Origin: Bacillota bacterium
GTDB taxonomy: Bacteria; Bacillota; Sulfobacillia; JABLXB01
Reading direction: 5' to 3'
Assembly (NCBI GenBank): GCA_024653225.1
Contig: JANLGA010000007.1
Coordinates: forward strand, 8,729 to 42,745
Length of the DNA: 34,017 nucleotides
In this document: piece by piece, positions 1 through 8,662 of the stretch
Numbering within the stretch: the first letter of the stretch is position 1
Layout of the letters: every line of letters begins with the position of its first letter
Translations under genes and position numbers: made by a program
The notes under the pieces: generated by a model
Told to the model about the DNA's origin: nothing
The model's input: only the letters and a program-made list of their open reading frames with translations
Database searches by the model: none

Positions 1-713
1 ACCTCCACGCGTCCCTTGCCGCTCTGCAAGAATACGGGAACGTCGCGGTCACCGAGGCGGGTGCCCATTTCCGCCAACGGCATTTCGATGACGTGGGAGT
101 AGTAGGGCGAGTGTCTACAGAAATCGCAGGGTACGCTCCTCAGGTACGGCACGGGGTTACCCCACACGTCCTGCGCGTCTTCGGTAGGCCCCCCCGATGT
201 GGAGTGATACACCGGGTCCACCGGCAACCCGTCGAAGGTCATGATCAGGCCCGCGGTGGATTCGACCGCCTGCTCTATCTTGGAGAGGTAGCGGCCGAAG
301 TTCAGCGGACCCCAGGTCCGCCTCATTTCGTCCTCCGTCATCCACGCCTGCCCATGGGCCGCATCGGTGCAGATGTCCGCTTCGGGATGTTCGGGAGAAC
401 CCGCGCCGCCGAAGGACCTCATCCTCTTCGCCACGTACGTCCTGGCTGCGACGGCCTGTGCCTTCAGCGCCTCCGGCGCGAACTCCGCCGGCATCTCCGC
501 GGCCACGACGCCTACCACGTACCTCTCTAATGGGATGTCTTCGACCTGCTCCCTTGAGTGCACGAGTACCCTGACGTTCAGCGGACCTGAAAGGCGGATC
601 TCCCCCGGGGGCCTCGCCCGCGGGGTCAGGTCGAGCCCCCTCACGATCAGAGCGGGAACGAGGAGCATGACTACGAGCTCGACGATGAGTACCCACAGGG
701 CGGCGCGCTTCAA
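1..713 (-). CDS. spoIID: Stage II sporulation protein D (SpoIID), partial: C-terminus beyond window edge
   Basis: SpoIID is a membrane-anchored lytic transglycosylase that, with SpoIIP, thins septal peptidoglycan during forespore engulfment. About 237 residues are visible. A basic start and hydrophobic segment (residues 5-25) form the membrane anchor. The family motif around residues 63-95 (LERYVVGVVAAEMP, then EALKAQAVAARTY) contains the Glu of AAEMP (residue 73), which aligns with the catalytic Glu. DICTDAAH (113-120) and HSTSGGPTEDAQDVWG follow, both typical of SpoIID. The H-C-Q found after DICTD in many clostridial members reads H-G-Q here. I chose the TTG at 713 because GGAGG lies 9 nt upstream and it restores the whole anchor; the first ATG (668) would cut the anchor. 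It lies 109 nt downstream of murA, its usual neighbour. The longer reading frame overlapping this region on the same strand is a GC-driven shadow. Confidence 0.93.
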   Translation of the reverse strand, partial: MKRAALWVLIVELVVMLLVPALIVRGLDLTPRARPPGEIRLSGPLNVRVLVHSREQVEDIPLERYVVGVVAAEMPAEFAPEALKAQAVAARTYVAKRMRSFGGAGSPEHPEADICTDAAHGQAWMTEDEMRRTWGPLNFGRYLSKIEQAVESTAGLIMTFDGLPVDPVYHSTSGGPTEDAQDVWGNPVPYLRSVPCDFCRHSPYYSHVIEMPLAEMGTRLGDRDVPVFLQSGKGRVE

Positions 714-822
714 TCGGCAACGCCTCCGGAAGAGAGAGTGCGGCCCGGTGCCGGGCGAGGACGAGGTCACACATGAAGTCTATTAGGAGGGGTCGAGGGC
801 TATGACGGGGGTCGGGGGGATG

Positions 823-2145
823 TCACAGATCGAGCCGCCGGGTGGCCGCGGACTCCAAGAATGCCTCGGTGGCGGCCTCGCGCGCCCTTACCACCTCCGC
901 GCCGATGGACCTCATTTTCCCGGCAAAGTCGCTGTACCCCCGGTCAAGGTGCTGCACGCCGAGGATCTCGGTGGTTCCGTGCGAGCGGAGCCCCGCGATC
1001 AGCAGCGCCGCGCCCGCCCGCAGGTCGGTCGCTCTCACGACCGCCCCCGTCAGGTGGTCCACGCCGCGCACCACGGCGGTCCGCCCGTCCACGTGAATGT
1101 TCGCCCCCATTCTCTTGAACTCGTCCACATGCATGAACCTGTTCTCGAACACTGTCTCCGTGACCATGCTCACGCCGCCGGCGACGCTGAGGAGCGCCAT
1201 CATCTGCGGCTGCATGTCGGTCGGGAAGCCCGGGTACGGCAGGGTCCTGACGTCGGTGGCCCGGGGCCGGTCGGGGCCGACCACCCGTATGGAGCCTTCC
1301 GGATCCTCGCTCACCTCGCACCCGGCGTCGAGGAGTTTCGCGATGATCGGCTTGACGTGCTCGACTACTACGTTCTGGACGAGGACGTCGCCCCCCGCGA
1401 TGGCCGCGGCGGTCATGAACGTCCCGGCCTCGATCCGGTCGGGGATGATGGAGTAGGTCGTGGGTCGCAGGCTGTCGCATCCTTCTATCCTTATCATCTT
1501 GGTGCCCGCGCCGGTCACCCTCGCGCCCATGCAACACAAGAAGTTCGCCAAGTCAACGACCTCGGGTTCCTCCGCGGCATTGTCTATGCACGTGAACCCC
1601 TCGGCGAGACTGGCGGCCATCATGAGATTCTCGGTCGCCCCGACGCTGGGGTAGTCGAGGTATATCCTGGTGCCCTTCAGTCTCGGCGCCGACACCTCGA
1701 CGAATCCCCTATCACAGGTCACCGCGGCGCCCATCAGCGCGAATCCCTTCAAATGCAGGTCAATCGGTCGGGCGCCGATCGCGCATCCGCCGGGCAGGCA
1801 GGCCCTCGCAAGACCGGTGCGGGCGAGCAGGGGACCCATCACAAGCACTGAGGCCCTCATCTTCCTCACGAGGTCCTGCGGGGCCTCGCTGGTCCTGATC
1901 CCGTCGAACCGGACGACCACCTCGTCAGCGGCCGTTCTCGACACCGCACCGCCCAGCCTACGCAAGACGCTGCACATGGTCCCGACATCGTCGAGCTCCG
2001 GCACGCCCAAAATGCGGGATTCCCCGTCGGCGAGGAGGCATGCGGCGAGGACGGGAAGGGCGGCGTTCTTCGCCCCTTCCATCCGCACGACGCCCCTGAG
2101 CGTGTTGCCGCCCCTCACGAGCAACCTGTCAAACGCCTTGTCCAT
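823..2145 (-). CDS. murA: UDP-N-acetylglucosamine 1-carboxyvinyltransferase MurA
   Basis: MurA transfers enolpyruvate from PEP to UDP-GlcNAc, the first committed cytoplasmic step of peptidoglycan synthesis. The protein is 440 aa, slightly longer than the usual ~420. The N-terminal EGAKNAALP carries the substrate-binding Lys-Asn pair (K26, N27). LPGGCAIGARPIDLH carries the active-site Cys at 121, so the enzyme should be fosfomycin-sensitive (an inference from the Cys). FPTDMQPQ carries the conserved catalytic Asp. The ATG at 2145 has only a weak GAGAG ribosome site. Upstream lie a terminator-like hairpin and a poor promoter candidate (GATAAT at 2190-2185 without a convincing -35). Position next to spoIID and downstream of the ATPase operon matches murAA of Bacillus. 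Confidence 0.98.
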   Translation of the reverse strand: MDKAFDRLLVRGGNTLRGVVRMEGAKNAALPVLAACLLADGESRILGVPELDDVGTMCSVLRRLGGAVSRTAADEVVVRFDGIRTSEAPQDLVRKMRASVLVMGPLLARTGLARACLPGGCAIGARPIDLHLKGFALMGAAVTCDRGFVEVSAPRLKGTRIYLDYPSVGATENLMMAASLAEGFTCIDNAAEEPEVVDLANFLCCMGARVTGAGTKMIRIEGCDSLRPTTYSIIPDRIEAGTFMTAAAIAGGDVLVQNVVVEHVKPIIAKLLDAGCEVSEDPEGSIRVVGPDRPRATDVRTLPYPGFPTDMQPQMMALLSVAGGVSMVTETVFENRFMHVDEFKRMGANIHVDGRTAVVRGVDHLTGAVVRATDLRAGAALLIAGLRSHGTTEILGVQHLDRGYSDFAGKMRSIGAEVVRAREAATEAFLESAATRRLDL

Positions 2146-2232
2146 GGAATTCTCTCACACTGGATAATAGAATCGTCCGGGCTTATTATCTTCGGGGGCT
2201 ATCCGCGTATTCACGGATCACCCACAATGAAA

Positions 2233-2259
2233 CGGGTTTGCGGCCGGTCCGCAAACCCG
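2233..2259 (-). terminator. Probable intrinsic terminator after the V-ATPase operon
   Basis: A perfect 11-bp stem (CGGGTTTGCGG / CCGCAAACCCG, arms 2233-2243 and 2249-2259) with a 5-nt loop lies 17 nt past the stop of the last ATPase gene. On the minus strand it is followed by TTTCATTG, a short and imperfect U-tract, so termination may be partial. Confidence 0.55.
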
Positions 2260-2276
2260 CGCGCCCGCAGGGCGGT

Positions 2277-2903
2277 TCAGTGCGCCCTCACGATGTCCTT
2301 GATCTTCATGAGCCTCGAAGCGTTGGACCGCTCCATCTCGCTCAGTCTCATCGCGATGCTCTTGACGGATTCCTCGAGCTCGGGGATGAGCACGTATTCG
2401 AGGGCGTTGACTCGACGCCGGGTTTTCTCTATTTCCTCCGAGAGCAGCTCGACCGCCCTCTCTATGCCCGCGAGCTCTATCATCGGCGGCAACACGTCCG
2501 CATAATGGGCCACAGCCTCGTCGAGGTCTTCAGAGGTGCCGGCCAGCCCGTAGCTCATCCAGTTGCCCTCGGTCGAGACCCGAAACTCCGGAACCGGAAC
2601 ATTCATGATGGACCTGGCGCCCGTCTCGACCCTGACGGTCCTGGTGGGAATCATGAACGATTCCTCGAGTATTGCCTCCGAGAGCACCGCCTTGGAGACA
2701 AGGAACGCCCTGTAGGCCGAGGACAGTTTGCGTTCGACGGTCTCCCTCAGGTCTTTGTCCCTGCGGATGAGCCCCAGGAATTCCTTCATCAGCTCGTCTC
2801 GCTTGTCCTTGAGGAGCTTGTGGCCCCTCCTCGCCATCTTCAGGCGGTTCTTCAGTTTCTGGAGCTCCTGCCTGGTGGCGTTGACGGTCGCCCCTATCAT
2901 CAC
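2277..2903 (-). CDS. ntpD: V/A-type ATPase subunit D (central stalk)
   Basis: Subunit D is the rotating central-shaft subunit of V/A-type ATPases, the counterpart of F-type gamma. The 208-aa protein shows the family start (GATVNATRQELQKLKNRLKMARRGHKLLKDKRD, residues ~4-37) and a C-terminal helix (ALEYVLIPELEESVKSIAMRLSEMERSNASRLMKIK). These two long helices form the coiled-coil shaft, and the length is normal for the family. Its ATG overlaps the TGA of subunit B by 4 nt (ATGA), a sign of translational coupling. It is the last gene of the operon and is followed by a terminator-like hairpin. Confidence 0.97.
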   Translation of the reverse strand: MMIGATVNATRQELQKLKNRLKMARRGHKLLKDKRDELMKEFLGLIRRDKDLRETVERKLSSAYRAFLVSKAVLSEAILEESFMIPTRTVRVETGARSIMNVPVPEFRVSTEGNWMSYGLAGTSEDLDEAVAHYADVLPPMIELAGIERAVELLSEEIEKTRRRVNALEYVLIPELEESVKSIAMRLSEMERSNASRLMKIKDIVRAH

Positions 2904-4309
2904 GAGTCACTCCCGGCGGCCGTGCTCCCCGCCTTCGCCCCGGAGGGCATGTACTTCGCGACCATTTCGTCGCTGACCCGCTTCAACTCAGTCCTCGGTA
3001 TGAGTGTGAGGAGCTCCCACCCGATGTCGAGCGTCTTCTCGATGGGCCTGTCCTCGTCCTCGCCCTGCTTGACGAATCTCGATTCGAACTCGTCGGCGAA
3101 CTTCAGGAACCTCTTGTCGGACGGGGTGAGCGCCGCTTCGCCCAGCACCACGGCCAACTCTCGCGCCTCCTTGCCGCGGTCGTATGCGTCGGACAGCTGG
3201 TTGAGCACCCCGGCGTGGTCCTCCCGGGTCTTCCCGGGTCCGATGCCCTTGTCCTTGAGCCTCGACAGTGACAGGGAGACGTTCACCGGCGGATAGATGC
3301 CCTTCTTGTGCAGCTCGCGACTCAGGATTATCTGGCCCTCCGTAATGTAGCCCGTGAGGTCGGGAATCGGATGGGTCTTGTCATCTTCGGGCATGGTCAA
3401 GATCGCCATTTGCGTTATCGAGCCCTTCTTCCCCTTGATCCTGCCGGCTCTCTCGTATATCGTCGCGAGGTCGGTGTACATGTACCCGGGATAGCCCCTC
3501 CGCCCCGGCACTTCCTTCCTGGCGGCGGACACCTCTCGCAGGGCCTCGCAATAGTTCGTGATGTCCGTCATGATCACGAGCACGTGCATGTCCTTCTCGA
3601 ATGCCAGGTACTCGGCGCAAGTCAACGCCATCCTCGGGGTCGCCAGCCTCTCGATGACCGGGTCGTTCGCCAGGTTGACGAACATGACGGCCCTGTCAAT
3701 CGCGCCCGTCCTGCGGAAGTCGCTGATGAAGTAGTCGGCTTCCTCGAACGTGATGCCCATCGCGGCGAAGACGACCGCGAATTTCTCTCCCGACCCGCGA
3801 ACCTTCGCCTGCCGTGCGATCTGCGCGGCCATCCGCGGGTGGGGCAATCCCGCCCCGGAGAATATGGGCAGCTTCTGCCCGCGCACGATGGGGTTCAGGC
3901 AGTCTATCGCGGAAATGCCCGTCTGGATGAATTCGGATGGGTAAGCGCGGGCGTACGGGTTGAGCGGGTTTCCGTTTATGTCGAGGCGCTTCTCCGGGAT
4001 GATCCTGGGGCCGTTGTCCTTGGGCCGGCCGAACCCGTCGAACACCCGTCCGAGCATGTCGGGCGACACGGGCAATTCGATCACGCGGCCGAGGAAACGC
4101 ACCTTGCTCCCGGTCACATCCAGTCCCGCCGTCCCCTCGAACAGCTGGACCAGCGCACGACCCGCGTACGCTTCGAGAACCTTCCCCCGTCGAACGCGGC
4201 CGTCGGGCAATTCCACCTCGACCAGTTCGTCGTAATGGATGTTCTCGACGTCCTCCACGAACATCAACGGTCCGGAGATATTCGAAATGGTCCTGTACTC
4301 CTTGAGCAT
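2900..4309 (-). CDS. ntpB: V/A-type ATPase subunit B (non-catalytic nucleotide-site subunit)
   Basis: Subunit B alternates with subunit A in the cytoplasmic A3B3 ring. The protein is 469 aa. It has the N-terminal barrel (EYRTISNISGPLMFVE), the segment EFIQTGISAIDCLNPIVRGQKLPIFSGAGLPH, and no P-loop GKT, as expected for the non-catalytic B chain. The usual GLPHNE is GLPHPR here. C-terminal features (SLSRLKDKGIGPGKTREDH, then ADEFESRFVKQGEDEDRPIEKTLDIGWELL) are typical. The ATG follows GGAGG by 8 nt. It starts 12 nt after subunit A stops and overlaps subunit D at its end. The tail GAKAGSTAAGSDS is a short low-complexity extension. Confidence 0.98.
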   Translation of the reverse strand: MLKEYRTISNISGPLMFVEDVENIHYDELVEVELPDGRVRRGKVLEAYAGRALVQLFEGTAGLDVTGSKVRFLGRVIELPVSPDMLGRVFDGFGRPKDNGPRIIPEKRLDINGNPLNPYARAYPSEFIQTGISAIDCLNPIVRGQKLPIFSGAGLPHPRMAAQIARQAKVRGSGEKFAVVFAAMGITFEEADYFISDFRRTGAIDRAVMFVNLANDPVIERLATPRMALTCAEYLAFEKDMHVLVIMTDITNYCEALREVSAARKEVPGRRGYPGYMYTDLATIYERAGRIKGKKGSITQMAILTMPEDDKTHPIPDLTGYITEGQIILSRELHKKGIYPPVNVSLSLSRLKDKGIGPGKTREDHAGVLNQLSDAYDRGKEARELAVVLGEAALTPSDKRFLKFADEFESRFVKQGEDEDRPIEKTLDIGWELLTLIPRTELKRVSDEMVAKYMPSGAKAGSTAAGSDS

Positions 4310-4321
4310 CGGCTCAGCCTC

Positions 4322-6067
4322 CTACCTTGGCATCTCGGCCTTGATGCGGGCCTCGATGTCGCCGAAGTCGTCCAGCCTGTCCTCGGGGATGAACCTGGCC
4401 CTCGCTATCGCCTGCCTGACGGGCAGCTCCAGTATCGCGTCGAGCGGCGCTCCCGCTTCGAGGGCCTTGTCGGCGGTATGGTGGAACAGGAGGATTACCC
4501 TCAGCAGCCGGTACTGCTTCTTCATGGAGCAGTACGTGTCTATCTCGTGGAAGGCGCTCTGGTACAGGAAGTCCTCGCGCAGGGACTTCGCCGTCTCGAG
4601 CGTCATGCGCTGCTTGGGAGAGAGGGCGTCAATCCCGACCAGCCTCACGATCTCGAGGAGTTCGGCCTCCTGCTGCAAGATACTCATGGCCTCTTCCCTC
4701 AGGTCCGGGAAATCGCGCCCGATGTTCTCCTTAAGGTAATCGGCAAGGCGCTCGGCGTACAGCGAGTAGCTGATGAGCCAGTTGATGGCCGGGAAGTGCT
4801 TCCTGGCGGCGAGCCTGTCGTCGAGCCCCCAGAACACCTTGACGATCCTCAGGGTCGCCTGCGTCACCGGCTCCGACAGGTCCCCACCCGGCGGGGACAC
4901 CGCGCCCACCGCGGAGAGGGACCCTTCCCTCCCGTCGCCGCCCAGGCAGATGACGCGCCCGGCCCTCTCATAGAACTCCGAGGCGCGGGACCCGAGGTAG
5001 GCCGGGTAGCCCTCCTCCCCGGGCATCTCCTCCAGGCGACCTGATATCTCTCGCAGCGCCTCGGCCCACCGGGAGGTGGAATCCGCCATCAGCGCCACGG
5101 TATAGCCCATGTCCCGGTAGTACTCCGCTATCGTGATCCCCGTATAGATTGACGCTTCGCGCGCGGCGACCGGCATGTTCGACGTGTTCGCGACGAGAAC
5201 CGTCCTCTCCATCAGCGGCTTGCCCGTGGTGGGGTCGGTGAGTTCCGGAAACTCGATCAACACGTCCGTCATCTCGTTGCCCCGTTCTCCGCACCCGATG
5301 AACACGATGATCTCCGCGTCCGACCACTTAGACAGCTGGTGCTGGATGACCGTCTTTCCGCTGCCGAAGGGACCCGGGATACAGGCCGTCCCCCCCTTCG
5401 CTATGGGGAAGAACGTGTCTATCACGCGCTGACCGGTGACCATTGGGGCGACCGGGGCGAGTTTCTCGCGGTACGGCCGGGCCAGGCGGACGGGCCACCT
5501 CTGCAGCATGGTAACCTCTACGAGACGCCCGTCGCACTCGATCTTCGCGATCACGTCGTCAACGGTGGCCTCCGCCGGAGCGATCTCCTTCAGGACGCCG
5601 GCCGGCACCCCCGGCGGTACCATTACTCGATGTTCGACGATCTCGCTTTCCTGTACCGTGCCTAGCACATCCCCGGCGACCACCCGGTCGCCGACTTTCG
5701 CCTTGGGGACGAACCGCCATTTCTTGGAATGATCGAGGCCGGGGATTTCGATTCCCCTGGCGACATAGTCTCCGGACATGGTCATGATCGCGTCGAGCGG
5801 TCGCTGGATTCCGTCGAATATCGAACGTATCAGGCCGGGGCCCAGCTCCACGCTGAGAGGTTGCCCTGTACTCGTGACCGGCTCGCCGGGCCCGAGTCCG
5901 GAGGTCTCCTCGTATACCTGGATGGACGCCCGATCGCCGCGGAGCTCGATTATCTCGCCGATCAGCCTCTTATGGCCGACCCTCACCACGTCGTACATCT
6001 TCGCGCCGGCCATTCCTTCGGCGACGACCAGGGGCCCGGATATCTTAACGATCCTTCCTTCCGTCAT
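4322..6067 (-). CDS. ntpA: V/A-type ATPase subunit A (catalytic)
   Basis: Subunit A hydrolyses or makes ATP in the A3B3 head. The 581-aa length is standard. In order: N-terminal barrel (EGRIVKISGPLVVAEG), the bulge domain unique to the V/A type (residues ~110-190, KWRFVPKAKVGDRVVAGDVLGTV and VEHRVMVPPGV), Walker A GPFGSGKT (232-239), the GCGERGNEM motif (258-266) with the catalytic Glu, Walker B ending in D329 (VALMADSTSRWAEALRE), and the helical C-terminal domain. The bulge and FPIAKGGTACIPGPFGSGKT separate it from F-type beta. The ATG overlaps the TGA of subunit F by 4 nt. Confidence 0.99.
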   Translation of the reverse strand: MTEGRIVKISGPLVVAEGMAGAKMYDVVRVGHKRLIGEIIELRGDRASIQVYEETSGLGPGEPVTSTGQPLSVELGPGLIRSIFDGIQRPLDAIMTMSGDYVARGIEIPGLDHSKKWRFVPKAKVGDRVVAGDVLGTVQESEIVEHRVMVPPGVPAGVLKEIAPAEATVDDVIAKIECDGRLVEVTMLQRWPVRLARPYREKLAPVAPMVTGQRVIDTFFPIAKGGTACIPGPFGSGKTVIQHQLSKWSDAEIIVFIGCGERGNEMTDVLIEFPELTDPTTGKPLMERTVLVANTSNMPVAAREASIYTGITIAEYYRDMGYTVALMADSTSRWAEALREISGRLEEMPGEEGYPAYLGSRASEFYERAGRVICLGGDGREGSLSAVGAVSPPGGDLSEPVTQATLRIVKVFWGLDDRLAARKHFPAINWLISYSLYAERLADYLKENIGRDFPDLREEAMSILQQEAELLEIVRLVGIDALSPKQRMTLETAKSLREDFLYQSAFHEIDTYCSMKKQYRLLRVILLFHHTADKALEAGAPLDAILELPVRQAIARARFIPEDRLDDFGDIEARIKAEMPR

Positions 6068-6396
6068 CGGTTGCTTCCCTCTTCCTTGAATAAGATGTCA
6101 ACCCCGATGGCCTTTTCCACCTGGGATTTTATCCGTCTCATCCCGAGCCCGGAGTTCCCCCTGTTGTCCGGTATCACGGTTATTACCGGGGAAGGCCTGG
6201 ACTTGATGCTCTTGATGAGCGGCTCGAGCCTCGACGCGTAGGGCTCCGTGACGAACACGACGGAGAATTCGAGTCTCGACGCCTCCTCCAGGGCCTTCTC
6301 CGCTTGCTCCGCGGTGGAAACCGGGAAGACACTCACGCCGAGGGTCTTGAAACCGAGCACCGCATCGCGGTTGCCAATCACCGCCACCCTAGACAT
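6064..6396 (-). CDS. V/A-type ATPase subunit F
   Basis: Small central-stalk subunit that binds subunit D and modulates the rotary motor. The ~110-aa protein has the typical start SRVAVIGNRDAVLGFKTLGVSVFPV and the core EFSVVFVTEPYASRLEPLIKSIKSRPSPVITVIPDNRG, matching the Rossmann-like F fold. The C-terminal helix carries VEKAIGVDILF. I prefer the ATG at 6396, which overlaps the TAG of subunit C. A GTG three codons upstream (6405) is also possible; it has AAAGG 4 nt before it. The downstream end overlaps subunit A. Confidence 0.95.
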   Translation of the reverse strand: MSRVAVIGNRDAVLGFKTLGVSVFPVSTAEQAEKALEEASRLEFSVVFVTEPYASRLEPLIKSIKSRPSPVITVIPDNRGNSGLGMRRIKSQVEKAIGVDILFKEEGSNR

Positions 6397-7399
6397 AGGT
6401 ATCACGCAGCCTTTCGCGAATGGTCGCGGCGGGCAACCCGTTCACTTTCCCGGTGAGGATGATCCGCAGGTTTCGGATCTCCATCTCCTTGGCCAGGACG
6501 TAGGCTATGACCGGTTCCGGGCCGAAGGGCTTGTGCTTGGCCTTTCGGAGAAACCCGATTACGAAGTTGTCCGCGAGGAGATCGAGCCGGGAACCTTCCT
6601 TGAGACCATCTCCAGCCAGCCCTGCGTACCTGGTGGACCCCAGGGCGTCCACTACCGCCCCGGGCGGTGCTCCATGCAGGCCGAACAGGACGGAGGTGGG
6701 CAACAGGCCGCCCTCGATGAGGCACCGCTCCAGGAACTCCTTGCTCCTGCCCATGCGATTTATCCTCACGAGGCTCCTTATGTTCGTGACGTCTATGAGA
6801 GCAGTCCACACCTGCTCCAGGAACTCGAAACCGCTCGCCCTCGCGATCTCCAGGCCGAGCGCGAACATCCCGGCGTCCACCACCAGGTCAATTGACTGCG
6901 GATCGCCGGTCTTCTCGACGGCTTCCTCGGCCCGCACTATTATCTCGGCATAGTCGGGCGGGAGCTCCCGCAAGTCCCCCTGCGAGATCGCGCGCCTCCC
7001 GATCTCCGGGTCCAGTGCACCGCCCTTCGTGAAAGCGGCCGGGACCGCGGAACCACCGAGGTATTTCTCCTTCAGCAGGACTTTCACGTTGTGAAGGTCG
7101 AGCCGCAACCCCGCCAGGTCGAGGAGCGCGGGGTCGGGACAGAACCTGCGCACGTAGTCGTACACCCTGCCCAGCTCGGCGGAGAGCACGGCCTCGAACC
7201 CCGCCGGCTCCGAAATCGTCCTCAGGGCCTCGGCGTACTCCGTCTCCGACAGGATGCGCAGCGCCTCCTCGGGCGTCGCCGAATCCACCAGTCGATCGAG
7301 CACGGCCCTGTCCAGGAGGCGCGTTTCGAGCACCCGGACCCTCGCCACGGAGTAAGCGTACTCGGTTTCGTCCTTCACTTGGAGCGCTATCGCGGGCAA
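6389..7399 (-). CDS. ntpC: V/A-type ATPase subunit C
   Basis: Subunit C (V-type d-like) is the socket joining the central shaft to the membrane K ring. The 336-aa protein is close to family length. It has the typical N-terminal YAYSVARVRVLETRLLD, an internal LDLHNVKVLLKEKYLGG and the C-terminal EPVIAYVLAKEMEIRNLRIILTGKVNGL, all signatures of the three-fold repeated C fold. The start is a TTG preceded directly by an in-frame stop, so it is the only possible start near the conserved N-terminus; AGGGGTGA lies 5 nt upstream. It sits between E and F in the canonical order. Confidence 0.96.
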   Translation of the reverse strand: MPAIALQVKDETEYAYSVARVRVLETRLLDRAVLDRLVDSATPEEALRILSETEYAEALRTISEPAGFEAVLSAELGRVYDYVRRFCPDPALLDLAGLRLDLHNVKVLLKEKYLGGSAVPAAFTKGGALDPEIGRRAISQGDLRELPPDYAEIIVRAEEAVEKTGDPQSIDLVVDAGMFALGLEIARASGFEFLEQVWTALIDVTNIRSLVRINRMGRSKEFLERCLIEGGLLPTSVLFGLHGAPPGAVVDALGSTRYAGLAGDGLKEGSRLDLLADNFVIGFLRKAKHKPFGPEPVIAYVLAKEMEIRNLRIILTGKVNGLPAATIRERLRDTYV

Positions 7400-7422
7400 T
7401 CAAATCACCCCTGCAAGACGCC

Positions 7423-8022
7423 CTATTCCCCGAACAGCACCGCGGCCACCTCGGGCTCGAGGTCCTCGCGCCTGAGCCTGAGCGCGACGTCGAAAGTGTT
7501 GTTCGACTCGATCTTGCCCTCGACCAGTATGAAGCCGCCAAGCATCGGCCTCGTCTCCTCGGATATCCTGAGGTTGCCCTTCCTCCCGGAGGCCGCCAGG
7601 TCCTCGTTTATGGCCGCGATGAATGATCCCGTCAGCCTTGCCTTGTCTCTCGGAGACAGGATCACCTCTTCGTCGCCCGTCTTCGCGGCCTGGAGGAGCA
7701 TCTTTCGAATGAGGGGCAGGTATTCGCCGTCCTGAATGTCGCGCAGTCTCTCCGCCGCCCGTTCGAAAGCGCTTGCGACCAGTTCCTGCCTGATCTCGAG
7801 ATCCCGCCTCCTGGCGTCCAGCCCCGCGAGCGTGATCAGGCGCCTCGCCTGTTCCTCGGCGGCGGCCTGGGCCCTGCGAACGATTTCCGCCGCCAGGGCC
7901 CGTCCTCTCTCCTCCGCCCGCCGGAGAATCGCCTGCGCCTCCTCGGCGGCATCGGCCTCGATGCGAGCCGCCTCCGCCGCGGAGTCCGCCTCTATCTTGC
8001 CTATGATTGCGTCAAGTCCCAT
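7423..8022 (-). CDS. ntpE: V/A-type ATPase subunit E (peripheral stalk)
   Basis: Subunit E pairs with subunit G to form the peripheral stator stalks. The first ~95 residues are a charged, Ala-rich helix (KIEADSAAEAARIEADAAEEAQAILRRAEE...) predicted to be coiled coil. The C-terminal globular part includes ETRPMLGGFILVEGKIESNNTFDVALRLRREDLEPEVAAVLF, the family hallmark. I place the start at the ATG 8022 (199 aa) because GGGAG lies 8 nt upstream. The TTG at 8037, which would add MGVSL, has no ribosome site at proper spacing. It starts 15 nt after subunit K stops. Confidence 0.95.
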   Translation of the reverse strand: MGLDAIIGKIEADSAAEAARIEADAAEEAQAILRRAEERGRALAAEIVRRAQAAAEEQARRLITLAGLDARRRDLEIRQELVASAFERAAERLRDIQDGEYLPLIRKMLLQAAKTGDEEVILSPRDKARLTGSFIAAINEDLAASGRKGNLRISEETRPMLGGFILVEGKIESNNTFDVALRLRREDLEPEVAAVLFGE

Positions 8023-8037
8023 CAAGGACACTCCCAA

Positions 8038-8598
8038 TCAGATCTTGATTCCGAACATGATCAGAAGGATGCTGGCAAGCAGTCCCAGTACCGCGTAGGT
8101 CTCGACCATGGCCGGGACTATCAAGGCCTTGCCGGACTCCTCCGGGTGTTTGGCCACAATGCCGATGGAAGCAACTGAGGCGCGGCCCTGGTACAGCGCC
8201 GACACCATGCAGCTCGTGGCGACGGGCATACAGGCGAAGAAGAACTGCCAGCCCTGCTCGACCGTGAGCGCCGGCACGGTCCCGCTGAAGAACCCGAGCT
8301 TGAACATGACGATGAAGCCGGCCAGGAATCCGTAGATTCCCTGGGTTCCCGGGAGGGCTTGAAGGAGCAAGAGCCGGCCGAATTTCTCGGGGTCCTCGGT
8401 TATGACGCCCGCGGAGGCCTCGCCCGCGATCCCCACGCCTATGCTCGACCCGATACCCGCCAGGAACACCGCCGACGCCGCACCCAGTATGGCGAGGGCG
8501 AGCCCCCCGGTGGTCAACTTCAGGAGTATTGTGGCCGTGACTCCGACCACGCTTATTGACACCATTACGAGGCCGATCGCCATTGAGCTGATGTTCAT
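8038..8598 (-). CDS. ntpK: V/A-type ATPase subunit K (duplicated c-type rotor, predicted Na+-binding)
   Basis: Subunit K forms the membrane rotor ring that carries the coupling ion. At 186 aa with four membrane helices it is a duplicated, double-hairpin form; the first hairpin has lost its carboxylate. E. hirae NtpK binds Na+ through L61, T64, Q65, Q110 and E139, from family knowledge. The equivalents are present here: LPGTQ (L82, T85, Q86), YQGR (Q137) and AMVETY (E166). Glycine-rich helices GIGSSIGVGIAGEASAG are typical. The ATG has AGGGG close upstream and GAGGAGG further off. The N-terminal ~30 residues are longer than in E. hirae. Confidence 0.97.
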   Translation of the reverse strand: MNISSMAIGLVMVSISVVGVTATILLKLTTGGLALAILGAASAVFLAGIGSSIGVGIAGEASAGVITEDPEKFGRLLLLQALPGTQGIYGFLAGFIVMFKLGFFSGTVPALTVEQGWQFFFACMPVATSCMVSALYQGRASVASIGIVAKHPEESGKALIVPAMVETYAVLGLLASILLIMFGIKI

Positions 8599-8662
8599 GT
8601 TCCCCTTGAACCTCCTCAGGATCTTGTGAGCCGTCGGGGCGGCGAATCGCTACCCGACCAGG

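Noticed and set aside
157..774. 205-codon minus-strand frame overlapping spoIID
   Set aside because: Arg/Gly/Ala-rich and featureless, while another frame of the same strand reads a clear SpoIID sequence through the window edge.
2900..4309. Missing Walker A in ATPase subunit B taken as damage
   Set aside because: The B subunit of V/A-type ATPases normally lacks a functional P-loop; this is a family trait.
3308..5044. 578-codon plus-strand frame opposite ATPase subunits A and B
   Set aside because: Shadow of two highly conserved genes; no ribosome site and no recognisable domain.
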